This document shows positions 16,713 to 25,857 of a DNA stretch of 64,000 nt, one piece after another (within the stretch, counting starts at the first letter, position 1; every line of letters begins with the position of its first letter). The stretch covers positions 1 through 64,000 of the forward strand of contig RGPS01000003.1 of the NCBI GenBank assembly GCA_010084195.1. Direction: 5' to 3'. Below the pieces are notes generated by a model, which saw only the letters and a program-made list of their open reading frames with translations, was not told the DNA's origin and did not search any database. This DNA comes from Terriglobia bacterium (GTDB lineage Bacteria > Acidobacteriota > Terriglobia > Bryobacterales > Bryobacteraceae). The position numbers were made by a program, and so were the translations under genes.

Positions 16713-17818
16713 TGGCTATCTCAATCCGTCCCTATGCCGATGGCGATATTCCAGCGGCCAAAGCGTTTAACGAACGGATGCTGAGTGGCAACGCCCCGAG
16801 CGAGTTCATGCTCCCCGAGGCCATGCCACGACCCCTTTCGGAGCTTGCCGAGCCCCTGATTACGAGTACCTATTTCCTGGCCGGCGATGGCGAATTCGTT
16901 CGGGGTGGCTTCGTTCTTACTGATTACCCGGCTTCGCTTGCCGGAGAAAAGGTGAACGCCACCGATCTGATCGCTCCCCTTTCGGAAGGCATCATTGACC
17001 CCGCCTTCGGCATGACGGGCATGCAGTACATCAAGTATCTGCAGAAGTACACCAAATACGGCATGGCTGTAGGTATGGGAAACGTCAATAATCCCTTTCC
17101 CCGTTTATTGAAAGCCGCGGGCTGGAATGTGATGAGCGTGCCATTTTTCTTCCACGTCGTCCGCGCCGGGCGGTTTTTTAGCCAGATGCGAGTCTTCGAA
17201 GGCAGTATGGCAAAGAAACTGGTGGCAGGAATCGCCGGTCCCACCGGTCTGGGAGCTCTGGGTGTGGCCGCTCTTCAGTACCGCAAATGGACGGCAGGAG
17301 CGGTGTTGGACGTCGCCGATCCCGGTGAATGGGGCGCGTGGGCCGATGAGATCTGGCGTCGCTTTCTTCCCCACTGCTCATTCGCCATCACTCGCGACGC
17401 CGCAGCCCTGCGGGAATTCCACCCTCCCGCCGACAAGCGCATGGTTCGGCTGGTTTTGAAGCGCGCCGGGAAACCCGTCGGCTGGGCAGCGGCGCTGCTC
17501 ACCCAGATGCACGATGACAAATATTTTGGGAACCTGAAAGTTGCCACCATTATGGACTGTGTTGCCGCCGTGGAGGATCTTCCTGCCGCTATTGTGGCTT
17601 CCACAAACGATCTTGGCCGCCGCGGTGCCGATCTCGTCATCACCAATCAGACCCATTCCCTGTCCCAGAATGCTTTCCGTGGTGCCGGCTACCTGTCTGG
17701 GCCCTCGAACTACTGTCTGGGAGTTTCGAAGACAATCGCCGAAGTTGTAAAGGCCGCAGGGGGCGACGGAACCATCTACGTTACCCGCGCCGACGGCGAC
17801 GGGCGAATGCACCTGTAG
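16712..17818 (+). CDS. Large GNAT/FemAB-like acyltransferase
   Basis: A 368-residue protein starting at the ATG that overlaps the previous stop (TGATG); the frame is open further upstream, but that part is a shadow of the deacetylase gene. It appears to hold two GNAT-like halves: residues about 1-150 (RPYADGDIPAAKAFNE, GMGNVNNPFPRLLKAAGW) and about 230-350 (RMVRLVLKRAGKPVGWAAAL, IVASTNDLGRRGADLVITNQ). Similar proteins occur in polysaccharide clusters. It is the last gene of the E1-E2-ACP operon and the natural candidate for transferring the acyl group made upstream. Specific substrate unknown. Confidence 0.75.
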   Translation: MAISIRPYADGDIPAAKAFNERMLSGNAPSEFMLPEAMPRPLSELAEPLITSTYFLAGDGEFVRGGFVLTDYPASLAGEKVNATDLIAPLSEGIIDPAFGMTGMQYIKYLQKYTKYGMAVGMGNVNNPFPRLLKAAGWNVMSVPFFFHVVRAGRFFSQMRVFEGSMAKKLVAGIAGPTGLGALGVAALQYRKWTAGAVLDVADPGEWGAWADEIWRRFLPHCSFAITRDAAALREFHPPADKRMVRLVLKRAGKPVGWAAALLTQMHDDKYFGNLKVATIMDCVAAVEDLPAAIVASTNDLGRRGADLVITNQTHSLSQNAFRGAGYLSGPSNYCLGVSKTIAEVVKAAGGDGTIYVTRADGDGRMHL

Positions 17819-17861
17819 CTCCTGAGCCGGACTGAACTTCTCTACCTGTCGTCCTGCAAGG

Positions 17862-18077
17862 TCACCGTACGGTCGGCGTGAATACCGCCACAAGCTGCCC
17901 AAAAAAAACAAGCTCCAAACAGGCAAGGATGCAGGCCGAGAGCGCGATGCGCAGAGCATTTCCGCAATTCGCATAGACCGGTCCGTTTGCGGGCCAAGCT
18001 GGTAACTTTCTGTCGGGCTGCCATCCCGACAACGCAGCCCGGACTACAGTAATTGTGAAAATGGTCTGAAAAATCAA
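17862..18077 (-). CDS. Doubtful small ORF in an otherwise empty 250-base gap
   Basis: The gap between the GNAT stop and the xylulokinase stop has no clear gene. A 71-residue reverse ORF ends in a hydrophobic stretch (IALSACILACLELVFFGQ) that could be one membrane helix. It has no recognisable family and overlaps the xylB stop by 4 bases, which would allow coupled translation. The remaining sequence holds no strong terminator. Confidence 0.2.
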   Translation of the reverse strand: MIFQTIFTITVVRAALSGWQPDRKLPAWPANGPVYANCGNALRIALSACILACLELVFFGQLVAVFTPTVR

Positions 18078-19549
18078 CCCAGGGCGGACTTCAGCGCCGG
18101 GTACAGCGCCTGATAGACGCGGTGGCCGCTGGCGTAGACTGCCGCAGCGTCAGGCTCCGCTTCCACTCGCGCATTTTCCAGGATCACGGCTCCACAGACT
18201 TCAGGAACGTCGCTGTACGCTCCGGTTCCCACCATGGCCAGCAAGGCCGCCCCGAGAGCTGACCCCTCCTGAGATTCCAGGGTTTCGACCGGTTTGCTGA
18301 AGACATCGGCGAGGATTTGACGCCACAAGGGGCTCTTGGCACCTCCTCCTGAAGCACGAACGGAGGCAACCTGGACTCCGAGCGCTTCGACAATGTCGAG
18401 GCAGTCCTTTTGACTGTAGGAAATACCTTCGATCAGAGCCCGAATCAGGTCCGCGCGGCGATGGCTGTTGGTGAGGCCGATCCAGCCTCCCCTTGCCGTG
18501 GCATCCAGATGGGGCGTGCGCTCCCCCATGAGGTACGGCAGCCAGTAAAGTCCCTGTGAACCGGCCGGTGCGGTGGCCGCTTCAGCCATCAGGTCGTCAT
18601 AGGGCGTACCGGGTGCAAGTTGATTGCGGAACCACTGGAGGCTCAGGCCCGCACCCTGAGTGACTCCCATCACATGCCATTTACCCTTCACGGCGTGGCA
18701 GAAGGTGTGGACACGCCCGGCGGGATCGTACTGTACCTGGTCCATGTGAGCGAAGACAACACCTGACGTCCCCAGTGTGCACGAAACAATTCCGGGAGCG
18801 ACAATGCCGTTGCCCACAGCTGACGCCGCCTGATCCCCGCCACCGCCCACGACGGGCGTTCCCGCACTCAGGCCCGTCCGCGCCGCCACTTCCGGCGTGA
18901 TTCGCCCGGTAATTTCGCTGGACTCGTAACAGGCCGGGAGGAACGCTCGGTCAACACCGACAGCGTCGGCAAGCTCGAAAGACCAGCGCCGGTTCACTAC
19001 ATCGAAAAGTGCCGTGCCCGAGGCATCAGAGACTTCGGTGGCAAATTCCCCGGTGAGACGAAAGCGGACATAGTCCTTTGGAAGAAGCATCTTACGGATG
19101 CGTTCATAAAGTAAAGGTTCATTATCACGAACCCACAAAAGTTTCGGGAGCGTGAAGCCGGTGAGGACCGGATTGGCGATGCAGGCGAGGACCTTCGCCT
19201 TACCCACGGTCTGGTTCACCCAATCGACTTGCGCCTGGCTTCGCTGGTCACACCAAATGAGGGAAGGCCGGATTACCTGGTTTGCGTCGTCGAGGATGAC
19301 GAGGCCATGCATCTGGCCGGAGAGGCCGATCCCCTGGATTTCTGAGCCTGCGACCCCGGCTTGCGCGAGAACTCCCTGAATGGCGGCAACAGCGGCCTCC
19401 CACCAGTTTTCGGGCCGCTGCTCAGCCCAGAGTGGCTGCAACTGCGCCATCTCCTCATGTGCCACTGTATGAGCCGCCACGACACGGCCCGCGCGATCTA
19501 CCAGCAGCGCCCGGCTGCCGCCTGTTCCAATATCAATTCCGAGCCACAT
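18074..19549 (-). CDS. xylB: Xylulokinase
   Basis: A 491-residue FGGY-family carbohydrate kinase: GIDIGTGGSRALLVD at the N-terminus (phosphate-1 loop), GLSGQMHGLV and PSLIWCDQRS, characteristic of xylulokinases, and the catalytic-base region VVGGGGDQAASAVG. The second domain has LMGERTPHLD and SGGGAKSPLWRQILAD, again xylulokinase-like. It phosphorylates D-xylulose for the pentose phosphate pathway. Upstream and co-oriented, 39 bases away, is a ROK sugar kinase, so the two may be co-transcribed. Confidence 0.92.
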   Translation of the reverse strand: MWLGIDIGTGGSRALLVDRAGRVVAAHTVAHEEMAQLQPLWAEQRPENWWEAAVAAIQGVLAQAGVAGSEIQGIGLSGQMHGLVILDDANQVIRPSLIWCDQRSQAQVDWVNQTVGKAKVLACIANPVLTGFTLPKLLWVRDNEPLLYERIRKMLLPKDYVRFRLTGEFATEVSDASGTALFDVVNRRWSFELADAVGVDRAFLPACYESSEITGRITPEVAARTGLSAGTPVVGGGGDQAASAVGNGIVAPGIVSCTLGTSGVVFAHMDQVQYDPAGRVHTFCHAVKGKWHVMGVTQGAGLSLQWFRNQLAPGTPYDDLMAEAATAPAGSQGLYWLPYLMGERTPHLDATARGGWIGLTNSHRRADLIRALIEGISYSQKDCLDIVEALGVQVASVRASGGGAKSPLWRQILADVFSKPVETLESQEGSALGAALLAMVGTGAYSDVPEVCGAVILENARVEAEPDAAAVYASGHRVYQALYPALKSALG

Positions 19550-19588
19550 TCCAGTTATTGTTTCATGCGGGCACGTTGTTGAGGATTA

Positions 19589-20503
19589 CTACTCGCAGAA
19601 CGGCAGGTAGGCAGCCCCGTAGAGCCCCGCCTCGTTACCCAGTTGCGCCATAGCCACCCGCGTGTCTTCGGTGCGGAAAGTGAACGAGCGCCGTTTGGCT
19701 TCAGCGATCATGGCAGGGGCGAACGCGTCCCAACCGGCGATCATTCCGCCGGCAATCAGGTAAAGCGGAAAATCGAAGGCGTTGATCAGCATGGCAAGCA
19801 GAATGCCGAGCGATTCACCCATCGCGTTATAGATAGCCTGCGCTTTTTCGTTGCCACCTTTCGCCATCTCGTACAGGTCACGAGCGGTGAGGGATTCGTC
19901 GCCAAGGCCCAACATGCGAGCCTGAGCTGTCACGGAAGTCGCCGAAGCATACTTTTCCACGCAGCCCTGATTGCCGCAGCCGCAAGGGTTGCCGTCGGGC
20001 ACAACAGTAATGTGGCCCAGTTCCCCTGCCATGCCGTGTCCCCCGCGCAGAACCCGGCCACCGGAGATGATGCCGCCACCGAGACCGGTACCCAGCGTCA
20101 GCATCACCAGGTCATCCACCTGTCGACCGGCACCAATCCACTTCTCGCCCAAGGCTGCCGCGTTGGCATCATTTTCGAGGATGATCCGGGTCCCGAGACG
20201 GCGACCGATCTCCTCGCGGATAGGGAAGTTTTCCAGAGATGCAATGTTGTTGCAGTTCCGAATAATCCCTTCCTTCAGTGAGATGAAGCCGGGAACGCCG
20301 ATTCCGATACCCTTGAGGTGTGCCACGCCATGGCGCGCGCGAAGCGTCTCAATGGCTTCCACCATGTCGTAAATAATGGCTTCGCGGCCTTCCCAATATT
20401 GGGTGCGGCCGGAAACTTTTTCCAGCATCCTGCCTTCGTCCGAAACGGCGGCAGCGCGGAGGTTGGTACCGCCAAGATCTAAACCAATGCTGTAGGGAGT
20501 CAT
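19589..20503 (-). CDS. ROK-family sugar kinase (glucokinase type)
   Basis: A 304-residue ROK protein: DLGGTNLRAAAV at the ATP loop, ILENDANAAALGE with the catalytic Asp, GTGLGGGII, and the zinc site beginning with GELGHITV and continuing CGCGNQGCVEKYAS. No N-terminal helix-turn-helix is present, so it is a kinase rather than a NagC-type repressor. Glucose or N-acetyl sugar phosphorylation is likely. It precedes xylB in the same orientation. Confidence 0.9.
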   Translation of the reverse strand: MTPYSIGLDLGGTNLRAAAVSDEGRMLEKVSGRTQYWEGREAIIYDMVEAIETLRARHGVAHLKGIGIGVPGFISLKEGIIRNCNNIASLENFPIREEIGRRLGTRIILENDANAAALGEKWIGAGRQVDDLVMLTLGTGLGGGIISGGRVLRGGHGMAGELGHITVVPDGNPCGCGNQGCVEKYASATSVTAQARMLGLGDESLTARDLYEMAKGGNEKAQAIYNAMGESLGILLAMLINAFDFPLYLIAGGMIAGWDAFAPAMIAEAKRRSFTFRTEDTRVAMAQLGNEAGLYGAAYLPFCE

Positions 20504-20646
20504 GGAGTTTCGGTTTCTCGCCGGGCTGGCCCTGGCGCAAGGCGCATCATAGCACTGGGGCAGGGCAGTAGAGCGCCGAGCCAGCTGTCGAGCAACGTGT
20601 CGCCCTCGTGTCCAAGGTGTCGCGGTAAAATCAGATTGAGTCTGAA

Positions 20647-21297
20647 ATGGCAGTTAAGATACATACCGCATCGTTCATCGCAGCGCTTTTGGCTGCGGCG
20701 CCGGGCAATGTCAATTTTGATTCTCTGCGTCAGGGTGTGGCACCGCAGAACTGGACCTTGGTAGGGCCGACTGATGCAGGCCAGTTTCTGCGGGTCCGCT
20801 ATGATGCCTCGGCACCCAGTCGGGGCAATGTCCTGGAGACTTCAGCCCGCAGCGGGACAGCATCACTTGCGATCTTTGATCCTGTGGTCTGCCATGATGG
20901 CGACCTGAGTGTCAAATTTCGGATTGAGCCGCAGGCCGCATCCGGCACCATCGGCGTTGTCTGGAGGTATCAGGATCCAAAGAACTACTACCTGCTCGAA
21001 TTCAGCTCGTCACTCGGTGTGATTGCCGTGTATCGGGTACGGGAGGGCGTGAGGGCGCCGGTACGGCGTCGCGGCGCAAAGTCAGGAGACGCAGTTCTCC
21101 GACACGAAGTGAAGTCGGGAGAGTGGCATGTGGCCCGCGTCAATTTCCGCGGTGACAGAATCAAAGCGTTCCTGGGTTACCGTCGCTTGTTTGAAGCGGA
21201 AGCTGCCGGTTTCCGGGGGGCGGGAAAAGCGGGGGTGGTCACCAGCGGTTCACTGGTAGCAACCTTCGATGATTTTCGTATTGAGAAAAAATTGTAG
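20647..21297 (+). CDS. Secreted concanavalin-like (DUF1080-like) protein
   Basis: A 216-residue protein with a short signal peptide (FIAALLAAAPGNV) and a beta-sandwich pattern: FRIEPQAASGTIGVVWRYQD, NYYLLEFSSSLGVIAVYRV and AGVVTSGSLVATFDDFRIE, typical of laminin-G/DUF1080-like carbohydrate-binding folds common in Acidobacteria and Planctomycetes. Catalytic residues are not evident, so it may bind glycans. A TAAAAT box lies 15 bases before the ATG. It is followed by another secreted protein on the same strand. Confidence 0.65.
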   Translation: MAVKIHTASFIAALLAAAPGNVNFDSLRQGVAPQNWTLVGPTDAGQFLRVRYDASAPSRGNVLETSARSGTASLAIFDPVVCHDGDLSVKFRIEPQAASGTIGVVWRYQDPKNYYLLEFSSSLGVIAVYRVREGVRAPVRRRGAKSGDAVLRHEVKSGEWHVARVNFRGDRIKAFLGYRRLFEAEAAGFRGAGKAGVVTSGSLVATFDDFRIEKKL

Positions 21298-21363
21298 CGG
21301 CCTGTTAATCGTTTGGGACGTGTCCGGTCATGCTTAGCGTAGGACGAAAGGATTTATAACACC

Positions 21364-22308
21364 ATGCGCATCAGACTTTTCTTCGCCAGTGCCACCTTCG
21401 CCAGTGCGACTTTTTTCAGCTCCGCAGCCCTTGCGGCCGACACCCAGCTACTGAATCTCGTCATGCCCGACGCACAGATCATGGCGGGCATGAACGTGAC
21501 GACCGCGAAGATCAGCCCTTTCGGTCAGTATGTCCTGAGTCAGTTCCGTTCTGACGAAAAGGGATTTCAGGAGTTCGTCAGCCAGACCGGCTTCGATCCC
21601 CGCCAAGACGTGACCGAAATTATGGCAGCCTCCTCAGGTGATCTGAAGAGCAAAGCCGGCCTGGTCCTGGCACGCGGCAGCTTTGATGCAACAAAGATGG
21701 CTGCCGCAGTGAATTCAGGCAAATCGAAGGCGACCATCACGCAGTACGCGGGTGCCACGTTGATTTCCCTCAGTGAGCAGGCAGAGCACTCCGTGGCGTT
21801 TATCGGAAATTCGATTGTTGTGGTCGGCGATACGGCTTCGGTGAAGGCCGCGTTGGACCGAGCCGACAAGGTGAACTCGATCAGTCCCGCTCTGGCGGCA
21901 AGGGTCCAGACCTTAAGCACCACGCTCGACGCCTGGACAGTTAGCCTTGCTTCCCTCGGGTCTTTGCTTCCCTCCGAGCTTGGCGGTGCAAAGGGTCCGG
22001 CCTCGCAACCCCTGGCGCTTGTGAAGAACATCGAGTCCTCCAGCGGTGGCGTTAAGTTTGGTGCCAACGTTGAGATCTCCGGGCAGGCCGTGGCGAACAA
22101 TGAGCAGAATGCGAAAGCGCTCGCCGACATCGTACGGATGGTGGCCGGACTGTTCACGCTCAGCAGTGCGCAGGATCCGAAGATGGCCGGGTTGGTGCAG
22201 GTGGTTCAGTCTCTGAAGGTGGAGAATGTCGGGACCGCGGTCAACATCTCGGCCAGCGTTCCGGAAGCCCAACTGGAAGCGCTGATGAAACCTGCAGCTG
22301 CCAAATAG
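21364..22308 (+). CDS. Secreted protein of unknown function
   Basis: A 314-residue protein with a signal peptide ending near SSAALAADT. The mature part is rich in alpha/beta segments with an internal similarity between KAGLVLARGSFDATKMAAAV and GNSIVVVGDTASVKAAL, as in a family of acidobacterial secreted proteins whose role is unknown to me. No lipid-attachment cysteine. It ends 20 bases before a strong bidirectional terminator. A translation-start context (GAAAGGATTTATAACACC) precedes the ATG. Confidence 0.7.
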   Translation: MRIRLFFASATFASATFFSSAALAADTQLLNLVMPDAQIMAGMNVTTAKISPFGQYVLSQFRSDEKGFQEFVSQTGFDPRQDVTEIMAASSGDLKSKAGLVLARGSFDATKMAAAVNSGKSKATITQYAGATLISLSEQAEHSVAFIGNSIVVVGDTASVKAALDRADKVNSISPALAARVQTLSTTLDAWTVSLASLGSLLPSELGGAKGPASQPLALVKNIESSSGGVKFGANVEISGQAVANNEQNAKALADIVRMVAGLFTLSSAQDPKMAGLVQVVQSLKVENVGTAVNISASVPEAQLEALMKPAAAK

Positions 22309-22327
22309 CCTGTGTCAGTTCCAAAGG

Positions 22328-22367
22328 AAAAGGGGGCCGGCTTCATTGCGAAGCCAGCCCCCTTTTT
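22328..22367. terminator. Bidirectional rho-independent terminator
   Basis: A 17-base-pair stem with a single mismatch (left arm 22328-22344, loop ATTGC, right arm 22350-22366) has A-rich and T-rich flanks, so it yields a U-tract on both strands. It separates the forward gene ending at 22308 from the reverse thuA-like gene ending at 22386 and would serve both. Confidence 0.85.
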
Positions 22368-22385
22368 CCGTTACTGAAGTGTCGC

Positions 22386-23288
22386 TTACTGAGCGCCGCG
22401 GCCGGGGCCAGCGCCCGGGGCCCCAGCTGCTCCACCGCGTCCGCCAGCCGGACGAACCGGGGCGACGTAGTCAATCAACTCATCCACGGGCTTCTTGCCG
22501 GCCCAGGCGATACCACGAAGCAGCGTCCGCTGCATCTGGTAGTTGGAGAAGTTGGCGTAAGTATGGCCCTGCATCCAGACGAAGGCACGGGCCGGCTGGC
22601 CACCGGCAACGGTGTGTTCCCAGGTCCACATCTGCGGAGCAATCTCGCCCTTATGTTCACCGGCGCTGCGGGTGGGGGGGATTACGTTGTTGACGAGAAC
22701 ATGCACTGCCGGGTCCTTCGCCCAGGTCATCAGGAAAAAGGACTCATCCAGCAAAGTCAGGTCGGTCATGTCCTTCAGGATGGGGTTGGCTTTATCCGCG
22801 ATCGTGTACGTAATGGGCGCTTCCAGTGTGTAATTGACTTCACCATGTTTCTTGGCCGCACCGGTGATGGTGGAAAAATAGGCGGGGTCGGGGCCGCAGA
22901 GGGAGTCATGCATGCTGACAACGCCGCCGCCACGTTTTACATAGGCGTCGAGAGTAGCTTTCTGGGCTTCACTGAGGAAGCCGGCGTCACCTTTATAGAT
23001 GACGACAACATCAGTCCCTTCGAGGTCGGCAGCCGTGGGCATATGGAGCGAGCCCTGGACGACAGCGCCACGTTCAGTGAGCAGCTTACTCCAATCGGCG
23101 AGGAACTGGGGATAGTCGTGCTGTCCGGCACCGTGGGATTTCAGGCCCGCCCAGATAAAGACGTGCATCCCGTTGGGATTCTGCCCCGGAGGCTGCGGTA
23201 CACCGCCACGACCACCCTGCGCGAAGGCAGAGATTCCGCCCGCGACGATCAAAAATAATGCGTTCAATGCCGTAATTTTGTGTTTCAC
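22386..23288 (-). CDS. Secreted ThuA-like protein
   Basis: A 300-residue protein starting with GTG (23288), with GAGGT about 10 bases upstream and a signal peptide (LNALFLIVAGGISAFAQ). The glutamine-amidotransferase-like ThuA fold is visible: HVFIWAGLKSHG, DVVVIYKGDAG, GGGVVSMHDSLCG and a final FSNYQMQRTLLRGIAWAG. ThuA proteins are linked to trehalose or other disaccharide metabolism; many acidobacterial and planctomycete forms are secreted and poorly understood. The C-terminus is Gly/Ala/Pro-rich. Confidence 0.82.
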   Translation of the reverse strand: MKHKITALNALFLIVAGGISAFAQGGRGGVPQPPGQNPNGMHVFIWAGLKSHGAGQHDYPQFLADWSKLLTERGAVVQGSLHMPTAADLEGTDVVVIYKGDAGFLSEAQKATLDAYVKRGGGVVSMHDSLCGPDPAYFSTITGAAKKHGEVNYTLEAPITYTIADKANPILKDMTDLTLLDESFFLMTWAKDPAVHVLVNNVIPPTRSAGEHKGEIAPQMWTWEHTVAGGQPARAFVWMQGHTYANFSNYQMQRTLLRGIAWAGKKPVDELIDYVAPVRPAGGRGGAAGAPGAGPGRGAQ

Positions 23289-23582
23289 CGATCACTACCT
23301 CGTCAATTAATGGAGGGCAGTCACGCCACTGAAGTGGCGGAACGACCCCCGGCAAGCTGCCACAATGATGCTATCTCATGCCAGCGGTTTGTTTGCAGCC
23401 CGGCGCCTGCCGTGGTGTTCAACAGGACACGCGAAGTCGGCCAAACAGGCGATGCCCGAGCGCACCTATATGCAGCGTGACGGATGGACGCAACCCGCAC
23501 GGCGATGGCATTTGGAGGCCACCGGGCAACAGCAGGTCTGCTGCGATACCCGCCCCAGCCTCCGCTTTCACATCGCACACCC
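23289..23582. other. Gap between the ThuA-like and NHL genes with a small hairpin
   Basis: No gene is supported in this stretch. A 7-base inverted repeat CGCCACT/AGTGGCG with a 2-base centre (23324-23339) lies about 40 bases ahead of the thuA-like start and could be a leader hairpin or operator. The NHL gene ends at 23583. Confidence 0.35.
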
Positions 23583-24623
23583 TCACTGCACGCGGCGAAT
23601 TCGATGATTTTCTGAGTCGCCTATGAACACCACACCCTTCGTATCGACAAATACGCCATGTGGGCGCGCCAGCCGAGCCTTCTTCGGATCTCCGTCGGGA
23701 CCGTCGCCCCTCTCACCGGTCCCGGCCAGTGTCGTAATCACGCCTTTCGTGTCCACTTTCCGGATGGCGTGGTTCTCCGTGTCCGCGATGTACAAGCTTC
23801 CGTCCGGGGCCAGCGCAACGCCCTTCGGCCCTGCAAGTGTTGCGCTGGTTGCCGGGCCACCGTCGCCAGTGAAGCCTTTCTGTCCGGTGCCGGCAAACAG
23901 TGTCATTCGGCCCGCCTTTACATCCATCTTGTAAATTGCATTGCCCTCGCGCAGCGCCAGATAATAGTTGCCCTTCTTATCTACCGCAATCGCTCGCGGA
24001 CCAGCGAGAGGAGTCCCGGCAATGGGGGCTTCCACCCCGGCCTTGCCCGTGACTCCGGTTCCGGCCCAGGTTTCGACCTTACCGCTCTTCAGGTCCACCT
24101 TGCGGATGCGAAAATTCAGAATGTCACAGATCAACAGGGACCCATCCGGCGCGAAGACAATCGAGTGAGGTTGCTTGAACTGAGCCGCCGCAGCCAGACC
24201 ACCATCCCCGCTGTAGCCCTCTTTACCTGTCCCCGCCACAGTCGAAATCAACTGCGTCCTGCGGTCAATCTTACGGACCACATGCGCCAGTCGGTCACAG
24301 AAAAACAGATCTCCCGCACGATTGAAAGCAATCTCATAGGGCTCATCCAGCAGCGCGGCGGTCGCTTTGCCGCCATCTCCCGCGTTGCCTTTCTGCCCTG
24401 TTCCGGCCACCACGGTCAACTTCTTCGTCTTCATGTCCAGACGACTGATCCGGTGATTGCCGACCTCCGTGAAGTACAAAGCCCCGTCCGGCCCAATACC
24501 CAGGCCAAAAGGCTGATCCATTTTGCCGCCGTCGGTCCCGACAGCACCGGTGCCGGCTATCGTCGAGATCGTCTGGCCGAAACCAGCCGCAGCCACTAAT
24601 AAGAAAATTCCAAGCGTCTTCAT
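23583..24623 (-). CDS. Secreted NHL-repeat beta-propeller protein
   Basis: A 346-residue protein with a signal peptide (MKTLGIFLLVAAAGFGQ) and about six NHL blades. Each has a recurring pattern such as DQPFGLGIGPDGALYFTE or GPKGVALAPDGSLYIADT, and between them a repeated TVAGTGxxGxxGDGG element. NHL propellers bind proteins, peptides or carbohydrates, and the family is very expanded in Solibacter-type genomes. The start overlaps the stop of the upstream serine hydrolase by 4 bases, so the two are translationally coupled. Confidence 0.88.
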   Translation of the reverse strand: MKTLGIFLLVAAAGFGQTISTIAGTGAVGTDGGKMDQPFGLGIGPDGALYFTEVGNHRISRLDMKTKKLTVVAGTGQKGNAGDGGKATAALLDEPYEIAFNRAGDLFFCDRLAHVVRKIDRRTQLISTVAGTGKEGYSGDGGLAAAAQFKQPHSIVFAPDGSLLICDILNFRIRKVDLKSGKVETWAGTGVTGKAGVEAPIAGTPLAGPRAIAVDKKGNYYLALREGNAIYKMDVKAGRMTLFAGTGQKGFTGDGGPATSATLAGPKGVALAPDGSLYIADTENHAIRKVDTKGVITTLAGTGERGDGPDGDPKKARLARPHGVFVDTKGVVFIGDSENHRIRRVQ

Positions 24624-25804
24624 TTACTTTCAATCGCCCCCGCTGCCATGGTCAAAAACGCGTTAATCTCGTCGGAGACATCGCCGTTTCCGTTCGTTCG
24701 CTGCATCATCAAAACACCAACCAGATCTTTCTGGAAGTCTACAAATTCATAAGTGCGGTAGGCCCCGCCCTTGACCACGCTCCCCACCGAGTTATAACGA
24801 ACGGTGGCGGCTCCGTTGCGGACCACTTCATACCCGAAACCATGTCCCACACCGGGGGCGAAGCCCGTCTTCATGTCACCCGTCAGGCTGGTCGCCATCA
24901 ACTCCACGGCAGCTGCGGAAAGAACACGCTTGCCGTTAAGGCTACCCTTATTCAGTACCATCTGGTTGAAGTGGAACATGTCCTCAGCGGTGCTGAACAA
25001 GCCCCCCTGCGGCGTTGGGATTTTTGCTTCCAGGGTCGATTTATCAACCGCAGCCGCGCGCTCCAGTGTCGTTCCGCGGTCGGTATAAAGTGCGGCGACA
25101 CGTGCCTTCTGCGCAGGGTTCGGAAAAAAAGTGGTATCGGGCATGGCCAGGGGCAGGAAGAGTTTCTCAGTCAGAAAAGCGTCATAGGGCATACCCGAGA
25201 CAACCTCAATGATCCGCCCCAGCGTAGCATACCCTAGGTTGCTGTAGTTCCAGTTCGTACCGGGTTCAAACAGCAGCGTGACCTTGCCGCCCGGGGCCAC
25301 CATTCCCGCAAGATTTGTCGGTGCCGGAGCGTCCGGCGCAGGGGGTGCGGCAGCAGGCAGGCCGGAGGTATGGGTCATCAGATCCGCGATAGTGATGGGT
25401 CGCTGTGGAGCCACTGGCGAACATTCCAGGCCTGATCCGGTACCGCACCTTGTCACCTTTTGCCCTTTGAACTCCGGCAGGTACTTCTCCACCGGGTCGA
25501 TCACCGAGAGCTTGCCTTCATCGACAAGCACCATTATGCCGGCGCAGGTGACGGGCTTCGTCAGGCTCGCAATCCGGAAGATACTATCCTTCTTCATCGG
25601 GACCTTCGCTTCCAGATCCTGGAAGCCTACCGCCTCGAACGAGACGATCTGGCCGTGACGAGCCACCAGGGTCACGACGCCGGCCGTTTTTCTGGCCTCC
25701 ACGAACTCCTTCATTCGGGCCGGAATTCGGTTCAGTCGCTCCGCATCCATCCCAACGTCTGCAGCCAGAGCCGCCAAACCCAGCAAACCACACACTATAC
25801 GCAT
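24620..25804 (-). CDS. Secreted beta-lactamase-fold serine hydrolase
   Basis: A 394-residue protein of the class C beta-lactamase/esterase family (PF00144). The signal peptide is short (MRIVCGLLGLAALAA). The nucleophile motif S-x-x-K is Ser80-Leu-Thr-Lys83, the second motif Y-S-N is in NWNYSNLGYATLG, and the third is represented by GHGFGYEV rather than HTG. Such proteins act as esterases, D-aminopeptidases or amide hydrolases rather than true beta-lactamases. It precedes the NHL gene with a 4-base overlap. Confidence 0.87.
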   Translation of the reverse strand: MRIVCGLLGLAALAADVGMDAERLNRIPARMKEFVEARKTAGVVTLVARHGQIVSFEAVGFQDLEAKVPMKKDSIFRIASLTKPVTCAGIMVLVDEGKLSVIDPVEKYLPEFKGQKVTRCGTGSGLECSPVAPQRPITIADLMTHTSGLPAAAPPAPDAPAPTNLAGMVAPGGKVTLLFEPGTNWNYSNLGYATLGRIIEVVSGMPYDAFLTEKLFLPLAMPDTTFFPNPAQKARVAALYTDRGTTLERAAAVDKSTLEAKIPTPQGGLFSTAEDMFHFNQMVLNKGSLNGKRVLSAAAVELMATSLTGDMKTGFAPGVGHGFGYEVVRNGAATVRYNSVGSVVKGGAYRTYEFVDFQKDLVGVLMMQRTNGNGDVSDEINAFLTMAAGAIESK

Positions 25805-25857
25805 GAATGGGATTCTACAGGAACCTTTTCAAAAAGTGCGACAATACCTCCAGGGAC

